A DNA stretch of 64,000 bases from Gaetbulibacter_B jejuensis (GCF_039524015.1 NZ_BAAAGF010000004.1:124001-188000), one strand, 5' to 3'; counted from the first letter of the stretch, positions 51,313 through 60,034 are shown. The notes: generated by a model from the sequence alone, not told the origin. A program made the numbers and translations.

Positions 51313-52158
51313 ATGGCTTTAGAGACAAGAGTTTATCAAAAAGAACGTACTATAAAAATAGGAGCGCTTTTAAAAGCGAGTTTAAAAGATATTTATTCGT
51401 CTCGATTTTTAGCACGACAATTGGCAGAACGTGATATTAAAGCGCAATACCGACAGTCTTATTTAGGCATTATTTGGGCGTTTGTAACACCATTGGCTAC
51501 TGCTTTTGTTTGGATTATTTTAAACAGTAGTGGTACGGTGCGATTATCGGATACCGGTATTCCTTATCCAGTCTATGCATTTTCGGGTACTTTGATATGG
51601 TCTATAATTGTTGCATCTATTAACTCGCCAATGCAAAGTACTAATGCTGCACGTGGTATTTTAACTAAAATCAATTTTCCTAAAGAAGCTTTATTGGTTT
51701 CAGGTATTTATAAGCTATTGTTTGATAGTTTTATAAAGCTGATTTTACTAGTAGTGTTTATTTTTTTGTATGGTGTGGGGTTTCACTGGAGTTTGTTGTT
51801 GTTCCCTTTAGCTGTACTTGGTGCTATTCTTTTTGGAACAACGTTAGGTTTGTTTATAACGCCTATGGGGTTGCTTTATAGGGATATAAGTAAAATTATT
51901 TCTTTTGGGATGCAGTTTTTAATGTATGCTACTCCTGTAGTGTATGCTATACCTAAAGAAGGGTTTATGAAAACGATTATGTTACTTAACCCTATTACTC
52001 CTATTGTGTTGACAGCAAGGGATTTGGTTGTGGGGCTTATGCCGCATTATCTAACCTATTTTTTAATTGTTTTAGCATGCTGTTTTCCGTTATTGTTTTT
52101 AGGTTTGGTGATGTATCGTATTGCTATTCCTATTGTGGTGGAGCGGTTGAGTGCGTAG
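51313..52158 (+). CDS. wzm: Polysaccharide ABC exporter permease (Wzm)
   Basis: This 281-residue ABC-2 type permease has an N-terminal amphipathic region and six membrane helices. It shows the RDIKAQYRQSYLGIIWAF segment typical of Wzm/TagG-type polysaccharide exporters. It pairs with the ATPase at 52773 (Wzt). Normally wzm and wzt are adjacent; here 614 bases with heptamer arrays and a four-helix gene separate them. The stop lies six bases before the first array. Confidence 0.9.
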   Translation: MALETRVYQKERTIKIGALLKASLKDIYSSRFLARQLAERDIKAQYRQSYLGIIWAFVTPLATAFVWIILNSSGTVRLSDTGIPYPVYAFSGTLIWSIIVASINSPMQSTNAARGILTKINFPKEALLVSGIYKLLFDSFIKLILLVVFIFLYGVGFHWSLLLFPLAVLGAILFGTTLGLFITPMGLLYRDISKIISFGMQFLMYATPVVYAIPKEGFMKTIMLLNPITPIVLTARDLVVGLMPHYLTYFLIVLACCFPLLFLGLVMYRIAIPIVVERLSA

Positions 52159-52164
52159 TTTGAC

Positions 52165-52241
52165 GTGAGAAGTGAGTAGTGAGAAGTGAGACGTGAGAAG
52201 TGAGAAGTGAGAAGTGAGAAGTGAGAAGTGAGTAGTGAAAC
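52165..52241. repeat. 11-unit 7-bp tandem array (upstream copy)
   Basis: Eleven heptamers in perfect phase, mostly GTGAGAA with GTGAGTA and GTGAGAC variants, ending in GTGAAAC. Opposite-strand translation gives a meaningless SLLTSHF repeat. It starts six bases after the wzm stop. Confidence 0.92.
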
Positions 52242-52259
52242 GACTATCCGATTCACGAT
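52226..52259. repeat. 34-bp exact direct repeat, left copy
   Basis: This sequence, from AAGTGAGTAGTGAAACG to ATTCACGAT, is the same as 52670-52703. It contains the 8-bp imperfect inverted repeat GTGAAACG/CGATTCAC around ACTATC, able to form a hairpin. The four-helix gene starts 23 bases later. Confidence 0.92.
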
Positions 52260-52282
52260 AAAATATTAAAGAAAATAAAGAT

Positions 52283-52633
52283 ATGAATCATAAGGATTTA
52301 GATGTATGGAAGAAGAGCATGGACCTAGTGGTTGAGGTTTATGACTGGACGACATTATTTCCTGATGAAGAAAAATATGGTTTGATTTCGCAAATGCGTA
52401 GAGCTGCTGTTTCTATTCCTTCCAATATTGCTGAAGGGAGTGCTAGAAAAGGAGATAAGGAGTTGTTGCAATTTATAAATATTGCTTTAGGTTCTGTTGC
52501 TGAATTGGAAACACAGTATTTAATTGTATTGCGTTTGAAGTTTTCAGAGCCTAATACTATTTTAAATAATTTGTTGATTGAAGTGAAACAACTATTGTTG
52601 GGATATAGGAATTATGTGAGACGTAAGACGTAA
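52283..52633 (+). CDS. Four-helix-bundle protein (23S rRNA intervening-sequence family)
   Basis: This 116-residue protein matches the S23/IVP four-helix-bundle family: DLDVWKKSMDLVVEVY at the N-terminus and LISQMRRAAVSIPSNIAEGSARK in the centre. Relatives occur in 23S rRNA intervening sequences and as the Avd accessory protein of diversity-generating retroelements; no reverse transcriptase is near. It is bounded by 7-bp arrays and a 34-bp exact repeat, and its last codons (VRRKT, stop) are already part of the downstream array. It interrupts wzm-wzt. A role in the repeat unit or in mobility is possible. Confidence 0.9.
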   Translation: MNHKDLDVWKKSMDLVVEVYDWTTLFPDEEKYGLISQMRRAAVSIPSNIAEGSARKGDKELLQFINIALGSVAELETQYLIVLRLKFSEPNTILNNLLIEVKQLLLGYRNYVRRKT

Positions 52634-52685
52634 GACGTAAGAAGTGAGTAGTGAGTAGTGAGGAGTGAAAAGTGAGTAGTGAAAC
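52616..52685. repeat. 10-unit 7-bp tandem array (downstream copy)
   Basis: Ten in-phase heptamers: GTGAGAC, two GTAAGAC, GTAAGAA, then GTGAGTA, GTGAGGA and GTGAAAA forms, ending GTGAAAC. The array begins inside the coding end of the four-helix gene, giving its last codons and stop. Confidence 0.9.
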
Positions 52686-52703
52686 GACTATCCGATTCAC
52701 GAT
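52670..52703. repeat. 34-bp exact direct repeat, right copy
   Basis: Identical to 52226-52259, with a repeat distance of 444 bases that holds the four-helix gene. It is followed by further CGATTCACGA-type units. Confidence 0.92.
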
Positions 52704-52755
52704 TCACGACTATCCGATTCACGATTCACGAGAAAACGATTCACGACTAAACGAT
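52692..52755. repeat. CGATTCACGA-type short repeats
   Basis: CGATTCACGA-like units recur several times, including a second ACTATCCGATTCACGAT unit, ending near CGATTTT. They lie between the right 34-bp copy and wzt. Confidence 0.8.
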
Positions 52756-52772
52756 TTTAAATTAAATAACTA

Positions 52773-53996
52773 ATGAGTAACATACAACATAATAACGAGG
52801 TTCTTGTTAAGGTTGAGGGTTTGAGCAAAAAGTTTTGCAAAGACCTTAAAACCAGTTTGTGGTATGGTGTTAAGGATTTGGTTACTGGTATTCGCGGTGG
52901 TAGTAAAGACCAAAGTTTACGTGCTAAAGAGTTTTGGGCGGTTAAGGATATTAATTTTGAACTACGACGTGGCGAGTGTTTGGGCTTAATTGGGCATAAT
53001 GGTGCTGGTAAAAGTACCTTGCTAAAAATATTAAACGGACTCATAAACCCAGATGAAGGAAAAGTCACTATTAAAGGACGTGTAGGGGCTTTGATAGAGT
53101 TGGGTGCTGGGTTTAACCCAATATTGAGTGGACGCGAAAACATCTATAACAATGGTGCTATCTTAGGCTTTAGCCGAAAGGAGATTGATAGTAAACTTGA
53201 AACCATTATTGCCTTTGCAGAACTTGAGGAGTTTATAGATATGCCAGTACAACATTACAGTAGTGGTATGAAAGTGCGTTTGGGCTTTGCTGTGGCTGCA
53301 CAGATGGAACCCGATGTATTGATTATAGATGAGGTGTTGGCGGTGGGTGATTTGGGCTTTGTGCTTAAATGCTTTAAGACTATTGATAACATACTGCCTC
53401 ATACCGCAATTATTTTTGTGTCGCATAGTATGCCTATGGTGTCTCGAATGTGTAATCAAATTGTCTTAATGGATAAAGGAAAAGCTAAATTTCAAGGACA
53501 AGATGTAAGTAAAGCTATAGACTTGTATTATAATGAGTTTACATCCAATAATAGTTCGGATGTTGTTTTTACAGATAATACAGTTGAGTTGGTTGAGGCC
53601 TCAATAGAAGGTAAATCAAAAACTAACAATGTATATAAAGTTAAATGGGGTGAAAGCATTATTTTAAAGTTTAAAATTAAAGTAGCTAACTTATCTAGCA
53701 TACCTTTCGTGACTCTAGCTGTATATGATAAAGAGCAAAGAGGAGTAGCAGAAATGTTTCCATCAGGTCAAAATTCTGATTTAAGTATTGTTTCAAATGA
53801 AATTACTTATGCTATTGAATTAAAAAACTTATACTTGTCCAAAGGTTTTTATAACATAACATTTACCGCTTCTGAGCAATTTGGTTCAAATGCATATTTT
53901 AAAATTCATAAAGCATTAACGATCCAAATTGACCATGAAAAACAAATATGGACAGCATTTTTATTAGATTCAAAGGTAATTGGATTAAACAATTAA
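52773..53996 (+). CDS. wzt: Polysaccharide ABC exporter ATPase with C-terminal glycan-binding domain (Wzt)
   Basis: This 407-residue ATPase has Walker A GHNGAGKST (about 75-83), signature YSSGMKVRLGFAVA, Walker B VLIIDEVLAVGD and an H-loop FVSHSM. Residues about 255-407 form a beta-rich Wzt C-terminal domain that in O-antigen systems recognises the capped glycan end. It powers export of the cluster glycan with Wzm. It is preceded by 139 bases of repeats and followed by the FkbM-type gene after two bases. Confidence 0.92.
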   Translation: MSNIQHNNEVLVKVEGLSKKFCKDLKTSLWYGVKDLVTGIRGGSKDQSLRAKEFWAVKDINFELRRGECLGLIGHNGAGKSTLLKILNGLINPDEGKVTIKGRVGALIELGAGFNPILSGRENIYNNGAILGFSRKEIDSKLETIIAFAELEEFIDMPVQHYSSGMKVRLGFAVAAQMEPDVLIIDEVLAVGDLGFVLKCFKTIDNILPHTAIIFVSHSMPMVSRMCNQIVLMDKGKAKFQGQDVSKAIDLYYNEFTSNNSSDVVFTDNTVELVEASIEGKSKTNNVYKVKWGESIILKFKIKVANLSSIPFVTLAVYDKEQRGVAEMFPSGQNSDLSIVSNEITYAIELKNLYLSKGFYNITFTASEQFGSNAYFKIHKALTIQIDHEKQIWTAFLLDSKVIGLNN

Positions 53997-53998
53997 AA

Positions 53999-54766
53999 AT
54001 GAAAAAAAGAATAAAACATATAATAAAAAAAATAGGTTATACATTAGTGAAAAATGAAAGTTTCGACAAGCTAACCAATCATAAAAGCATTAATGCTAAA
54101 GGTGAGCTGTTGGATAGTTTTTTTTCCTTATTGAAAAGCCTGAATTTTTATCCTGAAGCTATCTATGATATTGGGGCAAACAAGGGTAATTGGACTTTTG
54201 AATGCTTAAAATATTTTCCTAATGCTACATATTACTTATTTGAACCTCAGCAGAGTCTTGAAAGTGATATAAAAAATCTTGTCGGACATTATAAAAATGT
54301 CCATTTGTATTCTGTAGGTGTAGGTGATGTTAATGATGATTTGAATTTTACAATACATAAAAGGGATGATAGTTGTTCGTATAATTATACCGAGGATGAA
54401 GCCAAAGTAAAAGGCTTTAAACAAATTAAATTGCCAATCGTAAGGTTGGATTCTTTTGTTGTTGATAATAATTTAAAGCCACCTAATCTTTTAAAGATTG
54501 ATGCTGAGGGTCTTGATCTTAAGGTTTTAGAAGGTGGTTTAGCTTTACTATCGAGTGTAGAGGTTATTATGGTAGAAGTGGCAATTGTCAATCCTAGAAT
54601 GGAAAATACCGTATTAAATGTTTTAAATTATTTAGACGATAAAGGGTTTAAATTATTTGATATTACAGATATTAATAGACCTTTTTCTAATAATGTTTTA
54701 TGGTTGAGTGAATTTGTTTTTATAAAAAAGGAAGGTATGTTGGATCAAGACTATAATAAAATTTAA
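53999..54766 (+). CDS. FkbM-family methyltransferase
   Basis: This 255-residue SAM enzyme has YDIGANKGNWTFECLKYFP as the SAM loop and LLKIDAEGLDLKVLEGG as the FkbM hallmark, with MVEVAIVNPRM near the end. These enzymes O-methylate sugars. The ATG at 53999, two bases after the wzt stop, is chosen (MKKRIKHII) over an in-frame ATG inside wzt. Next to Wzt it may cap the glycan by methylation; inference. Confidence 0.88.
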   Translation: MKKRIKHIIKKIGYTLVKNESFDKLTNHKSINAKGELLDSFFSLLKSLNFYPEAIYDIGANKGNWTFECLKYFPNATYYLFEPQQSLESDIKNLVGHYKNVHLYSVGVGDVNDDLNFTIHKRDDSCSYNYTEDEAKVKGFKQIKLPIVRLDSFVVDNNLKPPNLLKIDAEGLDLKVLEGGLALLSSVEVIMVEVAIVNPRMENTVLNVLNYLDDKGFKLFDITDINRPFSNNVLWLSEFVFIKKEGMLDQDYNKI

Positions 54767-54768
54767 GG

Positions 54769-55848
54769 ATGATCAACGTCACTAAAACGTTTTTACCTCC
54801 GCAAGATGAGTATCAAGCTCTATTAAAACAAGCTTGGGATACGGGTTGGATGACTAACCGAGGGGTTTTGGTAAAGGCTTTAGAAGCTCGATTGCAATCT
54901 TATTTGGATGTGCCTAGAGTTTTGACTATGACCAATGGTACTTTGCCTTTACAGATTGCTATTAAAGGCTTAGGACTAAGCGGCGAAATTATTACCACAC
55001 CTTTTAGTTATGTGGCTACGACGAGTAGTATTGTGTGGGAAGGTTGCACGCCTGTATTTGTAGATATTCATCCAGACTATTTGACTATTGACGAGACCCA
55101 AATTGAAGCTGCTATAACCGAGCGTACTACTGCTATTTTAGCGACCCATGTTTTTGGTAACCCTTGTGATGTGGAAGCTATTGAAACTATTGCAAAAAAG
55201 CACCACTTAAAAGTGATTTATGATGCGGCCCATTCTTTTGGGGTGCGGTACAAAGGGCAGTCTGTTTTTAATTATGGTGATGTGAGTACCTGTAGTTTTC
55301 ATGCTACCAAGTTATTCCATACCGGAGAAGGTGGTGCGTTGTTTTGTCAACCTGAGTATTATGATGTGTTGTTTTACCATCATAATTTTGGACATCAAGG
55401 CAATGAAGCTTTTCAAGGGTTGGGGATTAATGCTAAGATGAGTGAGCCACAAGCTGCTATGGGATTAGCAGTATTGCCTTATATGACGGAGATTTTAAAC
55501 GAACGACAGCTTATATGTGAGCAGTATAGTGCTGCATTTGAATTGACACCGTTGGAAGAGTTGCCTATAAGACCTGATACCGATTGGAATTATAGTTATT
55601 ACCCTGTGCTGTTTGAGAGTGAAGCTCAATTGCTAAAGGTTAAAGCTGCTTTAGAATTGCATTCGATTTTTCCGAGGCGTTATTTTTACCCTAGCTTGAA
55701 TACATTACCTTATTTAGAGATTACACCTATGCCTATTTCGGAATCTATTTCTAAGCGCGTGATGTGTTTGCCACTTTATGTAGGTTTGAAAGCGAACGAT
55801 TTTGAAACTGTAAACCAAATAATTAGAATTATTAAAACTAATATATGA
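54769..55848 (+). CDS. DegT/DnrJ/EryC1/StrS-family sugar aminotransferase
   Basis: This 359-residue PLP enzyme has the internal aldimine Lys181 in CSFHATKLFHTGEGG, Asp152 in VIYDAAHSFGV binding the PLP nitrogen, and TMTNGTLPLQIAIK as the phosphate loop. It should make a nucleotide-linked amino sugar from a keto sugar. It starts two bases after the FkbM stop and overlaps the pyruvyl transferase gene by four bases. The GNAT encoded at 57843 could acylate the new amino group. Confidence 0.92.
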   Translation: MINVTKTFLPPQDEYQALLKQAWDTGWMTNRGVLVKALEARLQSYLDVPRVLTMTNGTLPLQIAIKGLGLSGEIITTPFSYVATTSSIVWEGCTPVFVDIHPDYLTIDETQIEAAITERTTAILATHVFGNPCDVEAIETIAKKHHLKVIYDAAHSFGVRYKGQSVFNYGDVSTCSFHATKLFHTGEGGALFCQPEYYDVLFYHHNFGHQGNEAFQGLGINAKMSEPQAAMGLAVLPYMTEILNERQLICEQYSAAFELTPLEELPIRPDTDWNYSYYPVLFESEAQLLKVKAALELHSIFPRRYFYPSLNTLPYLEITPMPISESISKRVMCLPLYVGLKANDFETVNQIIRIIKTNI

Positions 55849-57146
55849 AGATTTTAGTGATTGGGCAGTGTACTTTACACTGGGGAAGAATGGAGTTTGG
55901 AAATATTGGAAACTATTATATTATAGAGCCTTTTTTTAGACAGTTGCACCGTGTTTTTCCTGATGCTCAAATTAGTACTACGTTTCAAATGTCGGAAGCG
56001 TTTTGTTTAAAAGAGTCTGTGGAAGTATTACCAATGCATTTATATTACTCTTGGGATAATGACTTAGTACAGGCAAAAGACGAATTAGTCATAGCAAACC
56101 GTTATATAGAGAATGGAATGTTAGAACGTACTACACCTTATATTGATGTAGTAAAGGATATGGACTTGGTAATTGACTTTAGTGGCGATATATGGGGCGA
56201 TAATGCAGATTTTTTAGGAGAGGATCGTTTTATGGTTGGACTCTTAAAAGATAGGGTAGCACAATTATTAGCAAAGAAAACCGTAATGCTTGCAGGGTCT
56301 CCAGGTCCGTTTAATTCCAAAAAGAATATTGATTTTGCGAAAGAAGTGTATGCCAATTTTGACCTTGTAACAAATAGAGAATCTATTAGTATACAATTGC
56401 TAGAAGAGAATGGGTTTGATACTAGTAAAACCAAAAGCCTTACTTGTCCTGCTTTTTTGTTTGAACCTACAGACCTAAAAAACCTCTTAAAATTTGATGC
56501 TTTGGAGGCTATTGTTGCTAAAGACCGTAAAAGTGTTGGCTTTTTAATATGTGGTTGGAATTTTACTACAGGCCCATTTGATAAATGGCCAAGGCATGAT
56601 AGTGAATATTTGGTTTTTGCTGAGGCTATTGAAGCATTCACCGATAACTATGACGTTGATGTTTATTTAATGTCGCACTCAAATGGATTTCCTGTTCCAC
56701 CAAAACAGTTTGAATTACAACATGGAAGAGACTATCCAATTATAAAGCAATTACAAAAGGTGTTATTGGAGCGTGCTAATTGTAGAAATGTTTATGCTCT
56801 TGATGGTGTTTATTCTGCATGGGAAACCAAAAGAATACTAGGTGCTTTTGATATGGTGGTAAGTGGGCGAGTTCATGCTGCTGTTGCTGCAATGAGTCAA
56901 TGTGTGCCTACTGTTGTTATAGATTATGGGCATGAACCTAAAGCCCATAAGTTAAGAGGTTTTGCTCAAGTAGCTGGACAAGACGCTTATGTTGCCCATC
57001 CTGATGAAAAAGATAGTTTACAGACTAAAATGAATACCGTTTGGGATAATAGGGAAAGTATACATAACGATTTGGTAGAAAAAATTCCTAAAGTAAAAGC
57101 CTTAGGTAAAACACATTTTGACCTACTAAAACAAATTTGTTTATGA
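55845..57146 (+). CDS. Polysaccharide pyruvyl transferase-family protein
   Basis: This 433-residue protein fits the PS_pyruv_trans family: LVIGQCTLHWGRMEFGNIGNYY in the N-terminal part, DLVIDFSGDIWGDN, AGSPGPF and, near the C-terminus, MVVSGRVHAAVAAMSQCVPTVVIDYGHEPKAH. These enzymes add ketal-linked pyruvate to glycans using phosphoenolpyruvate. The ATGA overlap with the aminotransferase gene and tight spacing show coupled translation. The product glycan is likely pyruvylated and acidic. Confidence 0.85.
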   Translation: MKILVIGQCTLHWGRMEFGNIGNYYIIEPFFRQLHRVFPDAQISTTFQMSEAFCLKESVEVLPMHLYYSWDNDLVQAKDELVIANRYIENGMLERTTPYIDVVKDMDLVIDFSGDIWGDNADFLGEDRFMVGLLKDRVAQLLAKKTVMLAGSPGPFNSKKNIDFAKEVYANFDLVTNRESISIQLLEENGFDTSKTKSLTCPAFLFEPTDLKNLLKFDALEAIVAKDRKSVGFLICGWNFTTGPFDKWPRHDSEYLVFAEAIEAFTDNYDVDVYLMSHSNGFPVPPKQFELQHGRDYPIIKQLQKVLLERANCRNVYALDGVYSAWETKRILGAFDMVVSGRVHAAVAAMSQCVPTVVIDYGHEPKAHKLRGFAQVAGQDAYVAHPDEKDSLQTKMNTVWDNRESIHNDLVEKIPKVKALGKTHFDLLKQICL

Positions 57147-57856
57147 TGCCTAAGAAAGTAGCTATTATGCAACCTTATTTTTTGCCTTATTTAGGTTACT
57201 TTCAATTACTGAAATTAGTGGATGAGTTTGTTATTTATGACAATATACAATTTTCTAAAAGTGGCTGGTTTCATAGAAATAGGATTTTAGAGCATAATAG
57301 TATTAAATACATCACTTTACCACTTCAAAAGGATTCGGATTTTTTGAATGTGAATGAAAGGTGTCTAGCTACTAACTTTGATATTCAAAGAGTTAAATTG
57401 TTAAGTAGGGTGAAGAATGCCTATCATAAAGCACCTTATTTTGATACTGTTTATCCTTTAATTGAAGCTATACTATTTTTTGATAGCCATAACCTTTTTG
57501 ATTTTACGCTTAACTCCATACAAAAACTGTGTGACTATTTGGCTATAGATTATACTATTACTGTTTCGTCTCAGGTAGCGGTTAATCATGATTTAAGAGG
57601 GCAAGACAAAGTTTTAGCGATTTGTAAAGCAGTTAATGGTACTGTATATGTCAATCCTGAAGGTGGTATTGATTTATATAGTCAATCAGAGTTTGCCTCA
57701 AATGGTATAAGTTTACAGTTTTTAACCTTTAAACCTCAAAAGTATTCTCAGTTTTCAAGCTCATTTCAATCTCATTTGTCTATTTTAGATGTGATGATGC
57801 ATAATTCAGTTCAGACCATACAAACTTTTTTAAGTGAGGATTATGAGCTTAAGTAA
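57143..57856 (+). CDS. WbqC-family protein
   Basis: This 237-residue cytoplasmic protein begins with VAIMQPYFLPYLGYFQLL, FVIYDNIQFSKSGWFHRN and ITLPLQKDSDFLNV, the WbqC signature. WbqC proteins are frequent in surface-glycan loci; the biochemical activity is not firmly known. The start is the ATG at 57143, overlapping the pyruvyl transferase stop; a nearby in-frame TTG is less likely. It overlaps the GNAT gene by 14 bases. Confidence 0.88.
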   Translation: MMPKKVAIMQPYFLPYLGYFQLLKLVDEFVIYDNIQFSKSGWFHRNRILEHNSIKYITLPLQKDSDFLNVNERCLATNFDIQRVKLLSRVKNAYHKAPYFDTVYPLIEAILFFDSHNLFDFTLNSIQKLCDYLAIDYTITVSSQVAVNHDLRGQDKVLAICKAVNGTVYVNPEGGIDLYSQSEFASNGISLQFLTFKPQKYSQFSSSFQSHLSILDVMMHNSVQTIQTFLSEDYELK

Positions 57857-58283
57857 AGTTGAAATTAATACTAGTTCTTTTAAGGACATTGTAGCGCATT
57901 TGGTAAGATGTAATAGTTCTTTTAAGCCTGAACTATCAACTTATGTAGATATACCAGAGTACTCTAAAAAGCTCACAGAATATTCAGAAAGGTATGAAGT
58001 ATGGGATAATGATAAACTAATCGCTTTATTGGCTTTTTATCATAAAGAGTCTACAATTTATATTAGTAATTTGAGTGTTGAAAAAGATTATCAAGGCGCA
58101 GGTATAGCGAGTACTTTATTGAATACGCTTAAAAATACTCTTTTGAATGATGAGATGGACTCCATTGAGTTAGAGGTTTATAAGGAGAATATTATAGCTA
58201 AAGCATTTTATGAAAGACATGGGTTTGAGGTAGTGTCTTCATTAAATAATAAATTAACTTTAATACTTAAAACAAATGTCTAA
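57843..58283 (+). CDS. GNAT-family N-acetyltransferase
   Basis: This 146-residue acyltransferase has ISNLSVEKDYQGAGIASTLLN as the acetyl-CoA pyrophosphate loop (motif A) and AKAFYERHGFEVV as motif B. In this setting it may acylate the amino sugar made by the DegT enzyme, but a general GNAT role is also possible. The ATG at 57843 is chosen; an in-frame GTG nine bases earlier is less likely. It overlaps the WbqC gene by 14 bases and the next GT2 gene by eight. Confidence 0.87.
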   Translation: MSLSKVEINTSSFKDIVAHLVRCNSSFKPELSTYVDIPEYSKKLTEYSERYEVWDNDKLIALLAFYHKESTIYISNLSVEKDYQGAGIASTLLNTLKNTLLNDEMDSIELEVYKENIIAKAFYERHGFEVVSSLNNKLTLILKTNV

Positions 58284-59223
58284 ACCTAAAGTTACAGTTT
58301 GCTGTATTACCTATAACCATGAAAAGTATATAGCTGAATGTCTTGATGGTTTTTTACTACAACAAACGAACTTTGATGTTGAGTTTTTAATACATGACGA
58401 TGCCTCAACAGATGGGACGCAAAATGTTATTCTTTCCAAGGTGGGTAATGATAGTAGGTTTCAGCTCATCTTACGAAAAGAGAATATTAAGTCTACAGGT
58501 GTGCCAGTGTTTCCTATTTTATATAAGCAAGCAAAAGGAGACTATATAGCACTTTGCGAAGGCGATGATTATTGGACAGACCCTTTGAAACTGCAGAAGC
58601 AGGTTGATTTTTTGGAAGCGAATGACGACTATGTGATTTGTTTTCATAAAGTGAAAATTTTAAAATCTAATGGTCAAATCGTTGATGACTTCATAACAAA
58701 AATTCCGGAGCACTATGAGACCATTGAAACTCTGGCTAAATATGGAAACTATATACATACGCCTTCAGTAGTTTTCAAGAATATAATTAAAGAATACCCT
58801 GTGGAGTTTAATGAGGTGCCATTTGGTGACTATTTTTTATATATGTTATTAGCACAGCATGGTTATATTAAGTATTTAAATGAGGCTATGAGTGTATATA
58901 GGGTAGGGGTTGGAGTTATTTCTAAAATGACAGGGTTGGATATAGCGAATAATAATGTGAAATTATATTCATGTATGGTCTCAGTTTTGGATGATCATAA
59001 ACTAAAAAAGATAATCTATAAAAAGCAATTAGATGTTGTAACAAGCCATTATTTAGAGATAGAAGAAAAATTGAAGTTAATGGAAGAAAAATATAATTCT
59101 TTAAAATTAGTTCAATCCAATTATTTTGTGTCTAATCATACTTTTTTTAGACTTCTTAAAAAAATGATAACTAAATGTAAAACTTTTAAAAGAAAGTTAC
59201 GTCAGTTAATTAAACTTAGGTAG
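58276..59223 (+). CDS. GT2-family glycosyltransferase with C-terminal coiled coil
   Basis: This 315-residue GT-A enzyme starts KVTVCCITYNHEKYIAECLDG, with FLIHDDASTDGT and YIALCEGDDYWTDP (DxD-like). A coiled coil and a very basic tail (about 245-315) follow, probably for membrane contact. It adds a sugar to the lipid-linked glycan; donor and acceptor are unknown. It overlaps the GNAT gene by eight bases. Confidence 0.88.
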   Translation: MSKPKVTVCCITYNHEKYIAECLDGFLLQQTNFDVEFLIHDDASTDGTQNVILSKVGNDSRFQLILRKENIKSTGVPVFPILYKQAKGDYIALCEGDDYWTDPLKLQKQVDFLEANDDYVICFHKVKILKSNGQIVDDFITKIPEHYETIETLAKYGNYIHTPSVVFKNIIKEYPVEFNEVPFGDYFLYMLLAQHGYIKYLNEAMSVYRVGVGVISKMTGLDIANNNVKLYSCMVSVLDDHKLKKIIYKKQLDVVTSHYLEIEEKLKLMEEKYNSLKLVQSNYFVSNHTFFRLLKKMITKCKTFKRKLRQLIKLR

Positions 59224-59227
59224 TTAA

Positions 59228-60034
59228 ATGATTTCGATACTAGTATCCACATATCGAGAAAAATTATTTAAGGCGCTGTGTTTGAATATAAAGCAAACTA
59301 TAGGAGCTGTAGATTATGAGATTTTAAAAATTCATAACGAAGGAACTTATAGTATCACTAAAGTATATAATGACTTAGCCAAAACCGCACAATATGATTT
59401 GTTGCTTTTTTTGCATGAAGATGTTAGCTTTATTACAAATGAATGGGGTGTTTTGTTATTGAAAGCTTACAAAAATACAGCATTAGGTGTTGTAGGTTTA
59501 GCAGGTTGTTCAAAGCGATTTAAATTGCCTACAGGTGTTGATTTAGGCATAAAAGCTTACAGGAGCATTACTGTATTACATGATAATGATGAAGAAAGTA
59601 AGCGTGTTGAAGCTCCTTTCGCTGTTAAAAGTGTTGATGGTGTTTTTATGGCTGTACCAAAAGACGTTTGGGAGCATGTAAAGTTTGACGAAACAATTAA
59701 AGGTTTTCATGGATATGATTTAGATTTCTCATTAAGAGTTTCAAAAACCTATCAAAATATAGTTTTACCGAGTATACAGCTTTTACATTTTTCAAAAGGT
59801 AATTTTGGAACTGAATGGGTTAACTCTATTTTAAAATTATATACTAATCCTAGTTATTGTTTTGATATACCAACAAAAGATGAGCTTAATTTTGTGAGGC
59901 GATATTGGTATTCAAGATTGAGTGATGAAGCTATTAGTTTTAGTACTAAGCTTAGGTATTTGTTTGCTATGGGAGTAAGTGTTGGCTCTTTTAAGAAAGC
60001 TATTGTATTTTTATTTAAAACTAAAGGTCGTTAA
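59228..60034 (+). CDS. Glycosyltransferase of the Glyco_tranf_2_5 type
   Basis: This 268-residue protein begins MISILVSTYREKLFKALCLNI. LLLFLHEDVSFITNEWG is the DxD-like site; VDGVFMAVPKDVW and GFHGYDLDFSLRV fit the GT-A fold. It differs from the neighbouring standard GT2 proteins and resembles a less-studied GT group. The role is transfer of an unknown sugar. It follows the GT2 gene by four bases. Confidence 0.8.
   Translation: MISILVSTYREKLFKALCLNIKQTIGAVDYEILKIHNEGTYSITKVYNDLAKTAQYDLLLFLHEDVSFITNEWGVLLLKAYKNTALGVVGLAGCSKRFKLPTGVDLGIKAYRSITVLHDNDEESKRVEAPFAVKSVDGVFMAVPKDVWEHVKFDETIKGFHGYDLDFSLRVSKTYQNIVLPSIQLLHFSKGNFGTEWVNSILKLYTNPSYCFDIPTKDELNFVRRYWYSRLSDEAISFSTKLRYLFAMGVSVGSFKKAIVFLFKTKGR

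Noticed and set aside
52056..52256. Minus-strand frame with SLLTSHF repeats
   Set aside because: It is the heptamer array read on the other strand plus the end of wzm; 7-bp units give an artificial repeat peptide.
52283..52633. Diversity-generating retroelement (the four-helix gene as Avd)
   Set aside because: No reverse transcriptase, template repeat or variable repeat with A-directed changes was seen nearby.
52165..52755. CRISPR array
   Set aside because: Units are 7 bp with no spacers of constant length, and no cas genes are present.
53948..53998. Longer N-terminus for the FkbM-type methyltransferase
   Set aside because: That start lies inside wzt; the ATG at 53999 fits operon spacing and the family.
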